Source of the DNA: Acholeplasmatales bacterium
GTDB taxonomy: Bacteria; Bacillota_I; Bacilli_A; Acholeplasmatales; Anaeroplasmataceae
DNA: 12,949 bases
NCBI GenBank assembly: GCA_024681175.1
Contig: JAILBI010000191.1
Location: forward strand, 1-12,949
Direction of reading: 5' to 3'
Positions 1 through 6,485 of this stretch are shown here, in pieces. The notes below the pieces were generated by a model, which saw only the letters and a program-made list of their open reading frames with translations, was not told where the DNA came from and did no database searches. Every line of letters begins with the position of its first letter. The first letter of the stretch is position 1. The position numbers were made by a program, and so were the translations under genes.

Positions 1-1
1 G

Positions 2-352
2 CGTTCTTATGTTTGGGATTTTGAAAGAGAAGGTAATTATTATTTTAAATTTTTATTTGGTCCATATAATGATTTGGTTAAATTATTAGTTAAAGAAAGA
101 AAATCATGGTTTAAAAAATATATCATCGATTTTGAATATGATGTAACAATTAAATATTTAAATGAAATGAAAAAGAATGGTCATAATATTAACAAATTTA
201 ATAACATTTCATTTAAATTATTGCTTGATTCATATTTAGAGGCATATATTAATTTATTAGATTTAAACTTAAATGAAGATACATTAAAGGAGGTATGTAG
301 AGAAATTAATAATTTTTACACAATTGGATTTAGGAATTTATTAGGTTTTTAG
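2..352 (+). CDS. Probable TetR/AcrR-family regulator, C-terminal part (5' end outside window)
   Basis: The reading frame is open from the first bases of the window to the TAG at 350-352, giving about 116 residues with no credible internal start, so this is the tail of a longer gene. The visible part is alpha-helical and rich in Lys, Asn, Phe and Tyr. Its end, with EVCREINNFYTIGFRNLLGF, resembles the last helices of TetR-type ligand-binding domains. The DNA-binding helix-turn-helix would be upstream and is not visible, so the family call rests on general resemblance and context. The gene lies 9 bp before two ABC-transporter genes, and its stop codon overlaps their ribosome binding site. That is the usual arrangement for a local regulator of an exporter pair. 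It could instead be an unrelated helical protein. Confidence 0.5.
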   Translation, partial: RSYVWDFEREGNYYFKFLFGPYNDLVKLLVKERKSWFKKYIIDFEYDVTIKYLNEMKKNGHNINKFNNISFKLLLDSYLEAYINLLDLNLNEDTLKEVCREINNFYTIGFRNLLGF

Positions 353-361
353 GAGGAGATT

Positions 362-2107
362 ATGAAACAAAGAGGATTATTATCAATCTTATTTGATTAT
401 GCTGGGCAAAAGAAAATATATTATATATTTAGTATTATTTCATCTTTAATATCAGTAGCCTGTGGGATAATACCATTTTATTTTATTGCGGACATAATTA
501 ATAAGCTTATAGATGGCTATAATAGCTTTAATGATTATTCATTAGATATTATATTATTATTAGTATTTTTCTTTTTAAAGGGTGCATTTCATATTATATC
601 AACATCCTTATCACATATTGCGGCATATCAAACAATTAAGGGTGTGAGAAAAAGAGCAATTGATTCACTTGCTTATGCATCACTTGGGGATGTAAAAAGA
701 CAAAGCTCAGGTTCTATAAAAAACACATTATGTGAAAGAATTGATTCAACTGAAACAACACTTGCGCATGTTATACCTGAGGTTAGTGGAAGTGTAATAG
801 GCTTTTTAGCTACATTAGTATATTTACTTATAATTAATTGGCAAATAGGCTTAATTGCCTTAATTCCATTATTTATAGGTGTTGTAGCATATGGAACGAT
901 GTGTATTGGTTATAGTAAATATTATAATAATACAATTGTTAAAACTAAGGCTTTAAATGATACTTCAGTTGAATATATAAATGGTATTGAGGTTATAAAA
1001 GCATTTGGTAAAAGCGAAGCATCATATAAAAAATTTGAGCGTGCTGCAAAGGAAGGCTCATCTTGCTTCGTTGATTGGCAAAGACATTGTAATGTTCAAT
1101 TTTCAATTGCAATGACTGTTGCACCATACACATTACTTGCAGTCTTACCTTTAGGTGGTCTTTTATATTATTATGATATGATCTCTTTAAAAATATTTAT
1201 TATTTCAATAGCGTTATCTATTGGTTTAATTGCTCCTTTAATAAACGCTATGGGTCATGTTGATGATATACAAAAGGCAAGAACTATCTTTAAAGAAATT
1301 GATGATATTGTATCAATTAAAAAATTACAAAGACCAAATGAATCTAAAAAATTACCAAATGAATATAGTGTATCATTAAAAAATGTTTCATTTGGATATG
1401 AAGATAAAGAAGTATTACATAATATTAATTTAGAAATTAAAAATAAATCCCAAATTGCGTTAGTTGGTCCATCTGGTGCAGGTAAATCTACAATTGCAAA
1501 GCTAATCGCATCACTTTGGGATCCTAATGAGGGTGATATTTATATAGGTGATGTTAATATTAAGGATTTAACATTAGAGGATTATAATAAAATGGTTTCT
1601 TATGTATCTCAAAATAATTATTTATTTAATGTTTCAATAATGGAAAATATTAAAATGGGTAATTTAGATGCAACAGATGACGAGGTTATAGAAGTATGTA
1701 AAAAATGTGGTGTACATGATTTTATTTCTAATTTAGAAAATGGCTACGATACAGTAGTAGGAGATGCAGGAAGTCATATATCTGGTGGTGAAAGACAAAG
1801 AATATCTATTGCAAGAGCAATGATGAAAAAATCTAAGATATTAATATTAGATGAAGCAACTGCATATACTGATCCTGAAAATGAAGCAATTATTCAAAAA
1901 TCATTATCTATTTTAGCTAAGGATAAAACAGTAATTGTTATAGCTCATAGATTATCTACAATAATTAATAGTGATGATATTATTTTAGTTAATAATGGAA
2001 AAATAGAAGATCATGGTACTCATAAGCAATTATTAGAAAGCTCCTTATTATATAAAAATATGTGGAATTCACATATTAATGGAAGGGATGGTGATTTAAA
2101 TGATTAA
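362..2107 (+). CDS. ABC transporter half-subunit, fused permease and ATPase (exporter fold), subunit 1
   Basis: This 581-residue membrane protein has six predicted transmembrane helices in residues ~20-298, followed by a nucleotide-binding domain from ~330. Motifs: Walker A GPSGAGKS at 369-376, Q-loop Q417, signature ISGGERQ at 473-479 (the usual first Leu is Ile), Walker B ending in D497 with catalytic E498, and switch H529. The site is therefore complete. The start is fixed by AGGAGG at 351-356, five bases upstream. The 3' end overlaps the next transporter gene by 8 bp, so the two are very likely translationally coupled and form a heterodimer in the cytoplasmic membrane. The substrate cannot be read from sequence. 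Export of a drug, peptide or lipid is possible; the fold is also used by siderophore importers of the YbtPQ/IrtAB type, which this pair vaguely resembles. Confidence 0.88.
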   Translation: MKQRGLLSILFDYAGQKKIYYIFSIISSLISVACGIIPFYFIADIINKLIDGYNSFNDYSLDIILLLVFFFLKGAFHIISTSLSHIAAYQTIKGVRKRAIDSLAYASLGDVKRQSSGSIKNTLCERIDSTETTLAHVIPEVSGSVIGFLATLVYLLIINWQIGLIALIPLFIGVVAYGTMCIGYSKYYNNTIVKTKALNDTSVEYINGIEVIKAFGKSEASYKKFERAAKEGSSCFVDWQRHCNVQFSIAMTVAPYTLLAVLPLGGLLYYYDMISLKIFIISIALSIGLIAPLINAMGHVDDIQKARTIFKEIDDIVSIKKLQRPNESKKLPNEYSVSLKNVSFGYEDKEVLHNINLEIKNKSQIALVGPSGAGKSTIAKLIASLWDPNEGDIYIGDVNIKDLTLEDYNKMVSYVSQNNYLFNVSIMENIKMGNLDATDDEVIEVCKKCGVHDFISNLENGYDTVVGDAGSHISGGERQRISIARAMMKKSKILILDEATAYTDPENEAIIQKSLSILAKDKTVIVIAHRLSTIINSDDIILVNNGKIEDHGTHKQLLESSLLYKNMWNSHINGRDGDLND

Positions 2108-3830
2108 AATGCTAAAGGTATTTTTTAAATTTTGTTCACCAAAAAGAAGAAAGCAATTTTATTTAGCTATATTCTTAACTGTATTAATGGGTATGTGTGA
2201 AGCTGCAAAGCTTCCTGCAATATGGTATTTATTTAAAAATATTTTTGAAGGAACATTTGAATTAAAAACAATATTAATAACATTTTTAATAATGTTTATT
2301 CCTTTATGTGCATCAATTGGACTTAGATATGCAGCTACAATGCTACAAGTTGATGCAGGTTATTCAACAGCAGCAGAAAAAAGAATTGAAATTGCAAAGC
2401 ATTTAAGATATGTTCCTATGGGTTATTTTAATAATAATTCTTTAGGCTATATTACATCTGTTACAACCAATACAATGGAGCAATTAGCTGATATTGCAAC
2501 AAGAGTTGTAATGCTTGTTACAACAGGCTTAATTAATGTTTTAATTGTTGTAGGCACATTATTTTTCTTTGATTATAGAATAGGACTTGTTGCCTTAGGT
2601 GGTGTAATAATATTCTTATTATTTAATACATGGATTAAATATTTAGGAAAGAAATTTGCACCAAAGAAGGAAGAAGTAGATTTAGAGGTTATTTCTACAA
2701 CATTAGATTATGTTTTAGGTATAGCTGAAATTAAATCATATAATTTATATGGCAAATATTCAAAAAGATTTAATAAAGCTAATGAAAGAGGAACAAAGCT
2801 TTATCAAACTGTTGAATTAAAAATGATTCCTGTTCAAACTATGCAAACATATATTACAAGATTAATTGGTGTTTTAATGACAATTGTATCAATCTTATTA
2901 TTCATTAATGGTTATACTGAGCTTGCGACAACAATGACTGTAATAATAGCTAGCTTTATTATTTATACAAGCTTAGATTCCGTTGGTACATTTAGCGCCT
3001 TATCAAAAATCATTGAAAGATGTGTTGATAGAGCAAATGATATATTATCAATTGAAACAATGGATATTAATGGTGAAAATTATAAGCCTAAGCATACTGA
3101 TATTGAATTAAAAAATGTTTCTTTTTCTTACGATAAAAAGACTATTATAAATGATGTTTCATTAAAAATTAAAGAAAATAGTAAGGTTGCCTTTGTTGGT
3201 CCTTCAGGATCAGGTAAAACTACAATTTGTCACCTCATGGCAAGATTTTGGGATGTTTCAAATGGTGAAATATTACTAGATGGTAAAAATGTTAAAAATT
3301 ATAGTGTTGATTCTTTAATGGATAATTTTACATTTGTTTTCCAAAATGTATATTTATTTAATGATACTATTTTAAATAATTTAAAATTTGGTAATGAAAA
3401 TGCATCAATGTCAGAAATAGAAAATGCCTTAAAATTAGCCTGCTGTGAATTCGTATATGACCTACCTCAAGGAATAAATACAATTGTTGGAGAAGGAGGA
3501 CAAACATTATCTGGTGGTGAGCTTCAAAGATTATCAATTGCAAGAGCAATATTAAAGGATTCAAAAATAGTAATCCTTGATGAAGCAACAGCTAATGTTG
3601 ATCCTGAAAATGAAGAAAAGCTTATGAAAGCAATTGATTCTTTAACAAATAATAAAACAGTAATTATGATTGCACATAGATTAAAAACTGTCAAAGATTG
3701 TGATAACATATTTGTTTTAGATGAAGGTAGGATTGTTCAATCTGGTACACATGATAAATTAATAAAAGAAGAAGGTATATATAAATCATTTGTATTAGAA
3801 AGAAAAGAAGCAGTTAGCTGGAAAATATAA
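2100..3830 (+). CDS. ABC transporter half-subunit, fused permease and ATPase (exporter fold), subunit 2
   Basis: This 576-residue partner of the preceding gene has the same architecture: hydrophobic helices over residues ~18-300, then a nucleotide-binding domain from ~325. Motifs: Walker A GPSGSGKT at 367-374, Q-loop Q415, signature LSGGELQ at 470-476, Walker B ending in D494 with catalytic E495, and switch H526. The ATG lies inside the end of the upstream gene (8-bp overlap), with a GGAAGGG-type ribosome site at 2081-2087. Both subunits keep the catalytic Glu and the His switch, so neither ATP site looks degenerate, unlike many heterodimeric exporters. The gene ends directly at a hairpin terminator. 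Substrate unknown; the upstream TetR-like fragment suggests induction by a small molecule. Confidence 0.88.
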   Translation: MIKMLKVFFKFCSPKRRKQFYLAIFLTVLMGMCEAAKLPAIWYLFKNIFEGTFELKTILITFLIMFIPLCASIGLRYAATMLQVDAGYSTAAEKRIEIAKHLRYVPMGYFNNNSLGYITSVTTNTMEQLADIATRVVMLVTTGLINVLIVVGTLFFFDYRIGLVALGGVIIFLLFNTWIKYLGKKFAPKKEEVDLEVISTTLDYVLGIAEIKSYNLYGKYSKRFNKANERGTKLYQTVELKMIPVQTMQTYITRLIGVLMTIVSILLFINGYTELATTMTVIIASFIIYTSLDSVGTFSALSKIIERCVDRANDILSIETMDINGENYKPKHTDIELKNVSFSYDKKTIINDVSLKIKENSKVAFVGPSGSGKTTICHLMARFWDVSNGEILLDGKNVKNYSVDSLMDNFTFVFQNVYLFNDTILNNLKFGNENASMSEIENALKLACCEFVYDLPQGINTIVGEGGQTLSGGELQRLSIARAILKDSKIVILDEATANVDPENEEKLMKAIDSLTNNKTVIMIAHRLKTVKDCDNIFVLDEGRIVQSGTHDKLIKEEGIYKSFVLERKEAVSWKI

Positions 3831-3860
3831 AAAAAGTGGAGCAATCCACTTTTTATTTTT
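3831..3860. terminator. Bidirectional intrinsic terminator between the ABC operon and hslO
   Basis: A 10-bp perfect inverted repeat (AAAAAGTGGA at 3831-3840 and its complement at 3845-3854) encloses a GCAA loop. It is followed by a T-rich run on the plus strand, and by a T-rich run on the minus strand as well. It begins right after the plus-strand TAA, and the minus-strand stop codon of hslO lies partly inside it, so one hairpin can serve both converging transcripts. Confidence 0.9.
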
Positions 3861-4722
3861 CTATTTTATTTAATATTTTATTTAAATCATCTTCAGAATA
3901 ATGATACTTTTTATTACAGAAATTACATGTAACATCAGAACCATGTTCTTTATTAATAATATCCTTTAATTCATCTTTTCCTAATGTAACAAATCCTTTT
4001 TCAAATCTTTCCTTTGAACAAGGACATTCAAAAGCTAAATCTCTTTTTTCTAATATTTTATAATCACCTTTAGTAATTTCATTAAGCATATCTTCACAGC
4101 TCATGCCATCTTTTATCATATCAGAGCAAGGTCTTAATTCTTTAATTGCTTTTTCAATTGAATTAATTGTTTCATCTGTATATCCAGGTAATAGCTGAAT
4201 TAAAAAGCCTCCTGCTGAAATTACTTTTGAATCCTTATCAAATTGAACACCTAATCCTACTGCAGAAGGTATTTGCTCAGATGATGCAAAATAATATGCA
4301 AAATCCTCAGCGATTTCACCTGAAACAATAGGAGAAGAAGATGAAAATGGTTCTCTCATATGAAGATCTTTTACAACCTCTATTTCACCATTTCCAACAC
4401 CCATTGAAACATTTAGGTGACCGTTATTATGTGATAGGTAAACACCTGGGTTTTCACAATATCCTCTTACCTTACCATCATGTGTTTCAACAACGATTTT
4501 ACCAATAGGGCCATCACCTTTTACAAATATATTTAATGCTTCATCATTTTTATATGTACAAGACATTATTAAAGCCATTGTCATTGTTCTACCTAATGCA
4601 GCACAAGAAGTAGGCCACATATTCCATATTTCTTGTACATGCTTAATAATTCCTGTAGTGTTAGCTGTATAAATTCTTGCGTTATTATTAAAGCCATAGG
4701 CTTTTACTAAATAATTATCCAT
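3853..4722 (-). CDS. hslO: Hsp33, redox-regulated molecular chaperone
   Basis: The product of 289 residues is a cytoplasmic holdase that becomes active when oxidative stress forms disulfides and releases zinc. The C-terminal zinc-binding pattern is intact: C233-P-C235, a 30-residue spacer, then C266-N-F-C269. The N-terminal portion carries typical family stretches such as ATSCAALGRTM-type sequence (here PTSCAALGRTMTMAL) and GDGPIGKIVVE. Length matches the family (about 290). An in-frame codon at 4764 would add 14 residues, but the ATG at 4722 is preferred because AAAGAGG lies 7 bases upstream and the product then begins MDNYLVKAYGF, as in homologues. It is transcribed alone, convergent with the ABC operon and divergent from the arginine operon. 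No link to arginine synthesis is implied beyond the shared intergenic region. Confidence 0.95.
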   Translation of the reverse strand: MDNYLVKAYGFNNNARIYTANTTGIIKHVQEIWNMWPTSCAALGRTMTMALIMSCTYKNDEALNIFVKGDGPIGKIVVETHDGKVRGYCENPGVYLSHNNGHLNVSMGVGNGEIEVVKDLHMREPFSSSSPIVSGEIAEDFAYYFASSEQIPSAVGLGVQFDKDSKVISAGGFLIQLLPGYTDETINSIEKAIKELRPCSDMIKDGMSCEDMLNEITKGDYKILEKRDLAFECPCSKERFEKGFVTLGKDELKDIINKEHGSDVTCNFCNKKYHYSEDDLNKILNKIEK

Positions 4723-4729
4723 AAAATCG

Positions 4730-4736
4730 CCTCTTT
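4730..4736 (-). promoter_or_regulatory. Ribosome binding site that decides the hslO start
   Basis: On the minus strand AAAGAGG is followed by a 7-base spacer and the ATG at 4722-4720. No comparable site precedes the upstream in-frame start at 4764, which supports the shorter product. Confidence 0.7.
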
Positions 4737-4754
4737 TATTAAAATACACATAAA

Positions 4755-4763
4755 ATATTAGCA
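4755..4763 (-). promoter_or_regulatory. Candidate hslO promoter, extended -10
   Basis: The minus strand reads TGC-TAATAT, an extended -10 element about 33 bases before the hslO start codon. No good -35 lies 17 bases upstream. An alternative is TTTTCA (4785-4790) with a 16-base spacer to another TAATAT (4763-4768). Either placement puts the palindrome at 4787-4796 on or beside the hslO promoter. Motif match only. Confidence 0.3.
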
Positions 4764-4771
4764 TATTAGGG

Positions 4772-4798
4772 CGTTTTATGGTTATGAAAACGTTTTAT
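4772..4798. promoter_or_regulatory. Palindromic operator candidate, cre-like
   Basis: TGAAAACGTTTTAT at 4785-4798 agrees with 13 of 14 positions of the CcpA cre consensus TGWAARCGYTWNCW and contains the perfect palindrome AAAACGTTTT (4787-4796). A further half-site CGTTTT at 4772-4777 makes an inverted repeat with AAAACG at 4787-4792, and CGTTTTAT occurs twice, 19 bp apart. The site is 13 bp upstream of the -35 of the arginine-operon promoter and also abuts the hslO promoter region. Binding by CcpA or another LacI-type protein is an inference. No convincing ArgR (ARG-box) site was seen. Confidence 0.4.
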
Positions 4799-4811
4799 TG
4801 CGCCAAAATTA

Positions 4812-4839
4812 TTGACATATAGAAATAAATAACTATAAT
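4812..4839 (+). promoter_or_regulatory. Sigma-A promoter of the arginine operon (P1)
   Basis: TTGACA at 4812-4817 and TATAAT at 4834-4839 are both perfect consensus hexamers with a 16-base spacer. Transcription should begin near 4846, giving a leader of about 380 nt before argG that contains the whole T-box. CCAAAAT (4803-4809) and its complement ATTTTGG (4850-4856) flank the promoter. Confidence 0.85.
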
Positions 4840-4910
4840 AAAAGTATCTATTTTGGGCTGGTTCCTTAATAGATCCTTTTTAAAGATAGTTTAATAAAAT
4901 AAACTTGAGT

Positions 4911-4943
4911 ATAATTATGAAAGAACAATAGTTTCATAATTAT
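4911..4943 (+). repeat. 12-bp perfect inverted repeat in the arg leader
   Basis: ATAATTATGAAA (4911-4922) and TTTCATAATTAT (4932-4943) are exact complements around a 9-nt loop. In RNA this is a strong hairpin. In DNA it could be an operator, since a TATAAT (4910-4915) lies at its left edge, although that hexamer has only a poor -35. It competes with the 8-bp hairpin formed by GAACAATA (4923-4930) and TATTGTTC (4941-4948). Confidence 0.7.
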
Positions 4944-4953
4944 TGTTCCTTCG

Positions 4954-4987
4954 AAAAAGATGAGGAACGATGTTCCTTTTTCTTTTT
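4954..4987 (+). terminator. Terminator-like hairpin ahead of the T-box
   Basis: AGGAAC (4963-4968), loop GAT, GTTCCT (4972-4977), then TTTTCTTTTT. AAAAAG (4954-4959) and CTTTTT (4982-4987) can extend the stem across an internal loop. The 6-bp stem is short for an efficient terminator, and an alternative 9-bp pairing of 4942-4950 with 4963-4971 would prevent it. It could be an early attenuation point or simply a structural element. Confidence 0.35.
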
Positions 4988-5110
4988 ATCATCACTAAAA
5001 TTCTATACACCGATGATATAGAAATAGTATGCATAATGGAAGTTCTAGAGAGCAGAGGATGGTGGAAGCTTTGCATGAAAGTTTTGCAGAACGCATCTAT
5101 TAGGTGACTT

Positions 5111-5146
5111 ATTAGAGTGGTCAATTTATTTGGCAATTAGAGTGGT
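5111..5146 (+). repeat. 11-bp direct repeat ATTAGAGTGGT inside the T-box leader
   Basis: The 5' part of the T-box motif occurs twice, at 5111-5121 and 5136-5146, offset by 25 bases. Only the second copy continues into the full consensus (ACCGCG). The first copy offers a second UGGU that could in principle pair with a tRNA acceptor end, or with CUCU at 5164-5167 in place of the true antiterminator arm. Confidence 0.8.
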
Positions 5147-5167
5147 ACCGCGCATGTATGCGTCTCT
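5139..5167 (+). promoter_or_regulatory. T-box antiterminator element
   Basis: The T-box sequence AGAGUGGUACCGCG is at 5139-5152. Helix A1 pairs AGAG (5139-5142) with CUCU (5164-5167). The seven-base bulge UGGUACC (5143-5149) follows, then helix A2 (5150-5154 with 5159-5163) around a UGUA loop. UGGU would pair with a tRNA ending ACCA, so the expected discriminator base is A. The 3' arms overlap the left arm of the terminator, so the two structures exclude each other. Confidence 0.88.
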
Positions 5168-5190
5168 TTCATTGAAAGAGACGTTTTTTT
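5161..5190 (+). terminator. Regulated intrinsic terminator of the T-box
   Basis: CGTCTCTTTC (5161-5170), loop ATT, GAAAGAGACG (5174-5183), then seven T residues (5184-5190). The stem is a perfect 10 bp. It forms when charged tRNA-Arg fails to stabilise the antiterminator, and ends transcription 38 bp before argG. Confidence 0.95.
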
Positions 5191-5200
5191 GTTATATAAT
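5172..5200 (+). promoter_or_regulatory. Candidate second promoter overlapping the T-box terminator
   Basis: TTGAAA (5172-5177, five of six matches to the -35 consensus) and a perfect TATAAT (5195-5200) are separated by the optimal 17 bases. Initiation near 5206 would give a short leader retaining the argG ribosome site but lacking the T-box. In AT-rich DNA such matches also arise by chance. Confidence 0.4.
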
Positions 5201-5228
5201 ATTAGATAAAATGGAGGATATTTGAAAT

Positions 5229-6464
5229 ATGGACAAAAAAGATATTAAAAAGGTAGTATTAGCTTATTCAGGAGGCCTTGACACATCAATCATTATTCCT
5301 TGGTTAAAGGAAAATTATAATAATTGTGAAGTTATCGCAGTTTCTGGTAATGTAGGTCAAGCTGATGAGCTTGATGGCTTAGAAGCAAAGGCGATTAAAA
5401 CAGGTGCTTCAAAATTATATATTGAAGATTTAAATAAGGAATTCGTTGAAGACTTTATTTTCCCAACTGTTAAGGCTGGCGCTAAATATGAAAAGTATTT
5501 ATTAGGTACATCTTTTGCAAGACCTATTATTGCAAAAAGAATTGCTGAAATTGCAATTAAGGAAGGTGCAGATGCAATTTGTCATGGATGTACAGGAAAA
5601 GGTAATGACCAAGTTAGATTTGAATTAACAATTAAGGCATTCGCTCCTAATATGAAAATTATTGCTCCATGGAGAGAATGGAATATTAAATCAAGAGATG
5701 AAGAAATTGATTATGCTGAAGCACATAATATTCCTCTTCGTATTTCAAGAGAAACTAATTATTCAAAGGATAAGAACCTATGGCACTTATCTCATGAAGG
5801 CTTAGATCTTGAAGATCCAGCAAATGAACCACAATATAATAAGCCTGGCTTCTTAGAGCTTGGTGTTTCACCAGAAATGGCTCCAGATAAGCCTGAATAT
5901 GTAACTATTCATTTTGAAAAAGGTATTCCAACTTCAGTTAATGGTAAGAAGATGAATGCAGTTGACCTTGTTTGGGAATTAAACAAATTAGGTGGAAGAA
6001 ATGGTATCGGTATTTTAGATATCGTTGAAAACAGATTAGTTGGTATGAAGAGCCGTGGCGTATATGAAACTCCAGGTGGAACTATTTTATATGAAGCTCA
6101 TGAATTATTAGAATCTATTACATTAGATAAAGAAACTAGTCATTATAAGAAGCAAGTTGCAGATAAATTTGCTGATTTAGTTTATAACGGATTATGGTAT
6201 ACACCATTAAGAGAAGCATTATCAGCATTCGTTGATAAGACTCAAGAGCATGTAACAGGTGATGTTAAATTAAAATTATATAAAGGAAATATTATTCCTG
6301 CAGGTATTACATCACCATGGACATTACATAATATGGATATCGCATCATTTGATGATGATGGTGGTGCATACAACCAAGCAGATTCTGCTGGATTCATTAA
6401 TTTATATGGCCTTCCAGTAAAGGTTCAAGCTTTAGTTAATGAAAAGAATAAGAATTTAAAGTAA
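5229..6464 (+). CDS. argG: Argininosuccinate synthase
   Basis: This 411-residue cytosolic enzyme joins citrulline and aspartate using ATP to give argininosuccinate, the penultimate step to arginine. The N-terminal ATP-binding PP-loop reads AYSGGLDTS at residues 12-20. The second conserved block is [14 protein letters not shown] from residue 119. Length is typical for the bacterial enzyme. The ATG is preceded by GGAGG at 5213-5217 with an 11-base spacer, somewhat long; no closer alternative start fits the conserved N-terminus. It is the first gene after the T-box terminator, so its expression depends on antitermination unless the downstream promoter is active. Placing the last steps (argG, argH) first in the operon means they are read before the ornithine-forming genes. 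Confidence 0.98.
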   Translation: MDKKDIKKVVLAYSGGLDTSIIIPWLKENYNNCEVIAVSGNVGQADELDGLEAKAIKTGASKLYIEDLNKEFVEDFIFPTVKAGAKYEKYLLGTSFARPIIAKRIAEIAIKEGADAICHGCTGKGNDQVRFELTIKAFAPNMKIIAPWREWNIKSRDEEIDYAEAHNIPLRISRETNYSKDKNLWHLSHEGLDLEDPANEPQYNKPGFLELGVSPEMAPDKPEYVTIHFEKGIPTSVNGKKMNAVDLVWELNKLGGRNGIGILDIVENRLVGMKSRGVYETPGGTILYEAHELLESITLDKETSHYKKQVADKFADLVYNGLWYTPLREALSAFVDKTQEHVTGDVKLKLYKGNIIPAGITSPWTLHNMDIASFDDDGGAYNQADSAGFINLYGLPVKVQALVNEKNKNLK

Positions 6465-6485
6465 TTTAGAAAAGGGGTGTACTTT

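Larger units (their letters stand above)
4846..4987 (+). other. Structured 5' extension of the arg leader, upstream of the T-box
   Basis: About 140 nt lie between the P1 start site and T-box Stem I, where many T-box leaders have little. No gene is visible; a five-codon frame (MKEQ, 4917-4931) has no good ribosome site. The segment contains four interlocking base-paired elements (4911-4943, 4923-4948, 4942-4971, 4963-4977), the last followed by a T-rich tract. GTTCC occurs three times (4861, 4945, 4972) against one GGAAC (4964), so competition for pairing is built in. It might be a second regulatory switch or a remnant. I recognise no known riboswitch class in it. Confidence 0.45.
4994..5190 (+). 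ncRNA. T-box riboswitch, arginine specifier (CGC)
   Basis: This cis-acting leader binds uncharged tRNA and thereby permits readthrough into argG. Stem I can be traced. The base helix is CACC (5008-5011) with GGUG (5103-5106). A kink-turn element GAUGAU follows, then AUAG/CUAU, the AGUA of the specifier-loop S-turn (5025-5028), and an AG-rich bulge near 5047-5052. The distal helix GCAGAG/CUUUGC (5052-5057, 5069-5074) carries the conserved GGUGGAA loop motif (5061-5067). The descending strand reads GAA-CGC-A at 5089-5095, so the specifier is CGC (5092-5094), arginine, matching the downstream operon. A short Stem III (5120-5124 with 5130-5134) leads to the antiterminator and terminator. Between Stem I and Stem III there is no room for Stem II or the IIA/B pseudoknot. 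Confidence 0.92.

Noticed and set aside
4720..4764. Longer hslO start adding 14 residues
   Set aside because: No ribosome site before it; the candidate hslO promoter -10 (4755-4763) would fall inside this extension, and the shorter N-terminus matches the family.
4910..4915. TATAAT as another promoter close to the T-box
   Set aside because: The hexamer 17 bases upstream is a poor -35 and the TG is one base out of register for an extended -10. P1 is far better.
4917..4931. Mini-ORF MKEQ in the arg leader as an attenuator peptide
   Set aside because: Only four residues, no arginine codons and no convincing ribosome site, so it does not fit a classic arginine leader peptide.
4911..4943. ArgR/AhrC operator (ARG box)
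   Set aside because: The inverted repeat has 12-bp arms with a 9-bp spacer, unlike the 18-bp ARG box, and no ARG-box-like sequence was found elsewhere in the intergenic region.
4915..5136. Minus-strand frame of 73 codons over the arg leader
   Set aside because: It lies antisense to the T-box, whose conserved elements explain the sequence, and shows no protein family resemblance or ribosome site.
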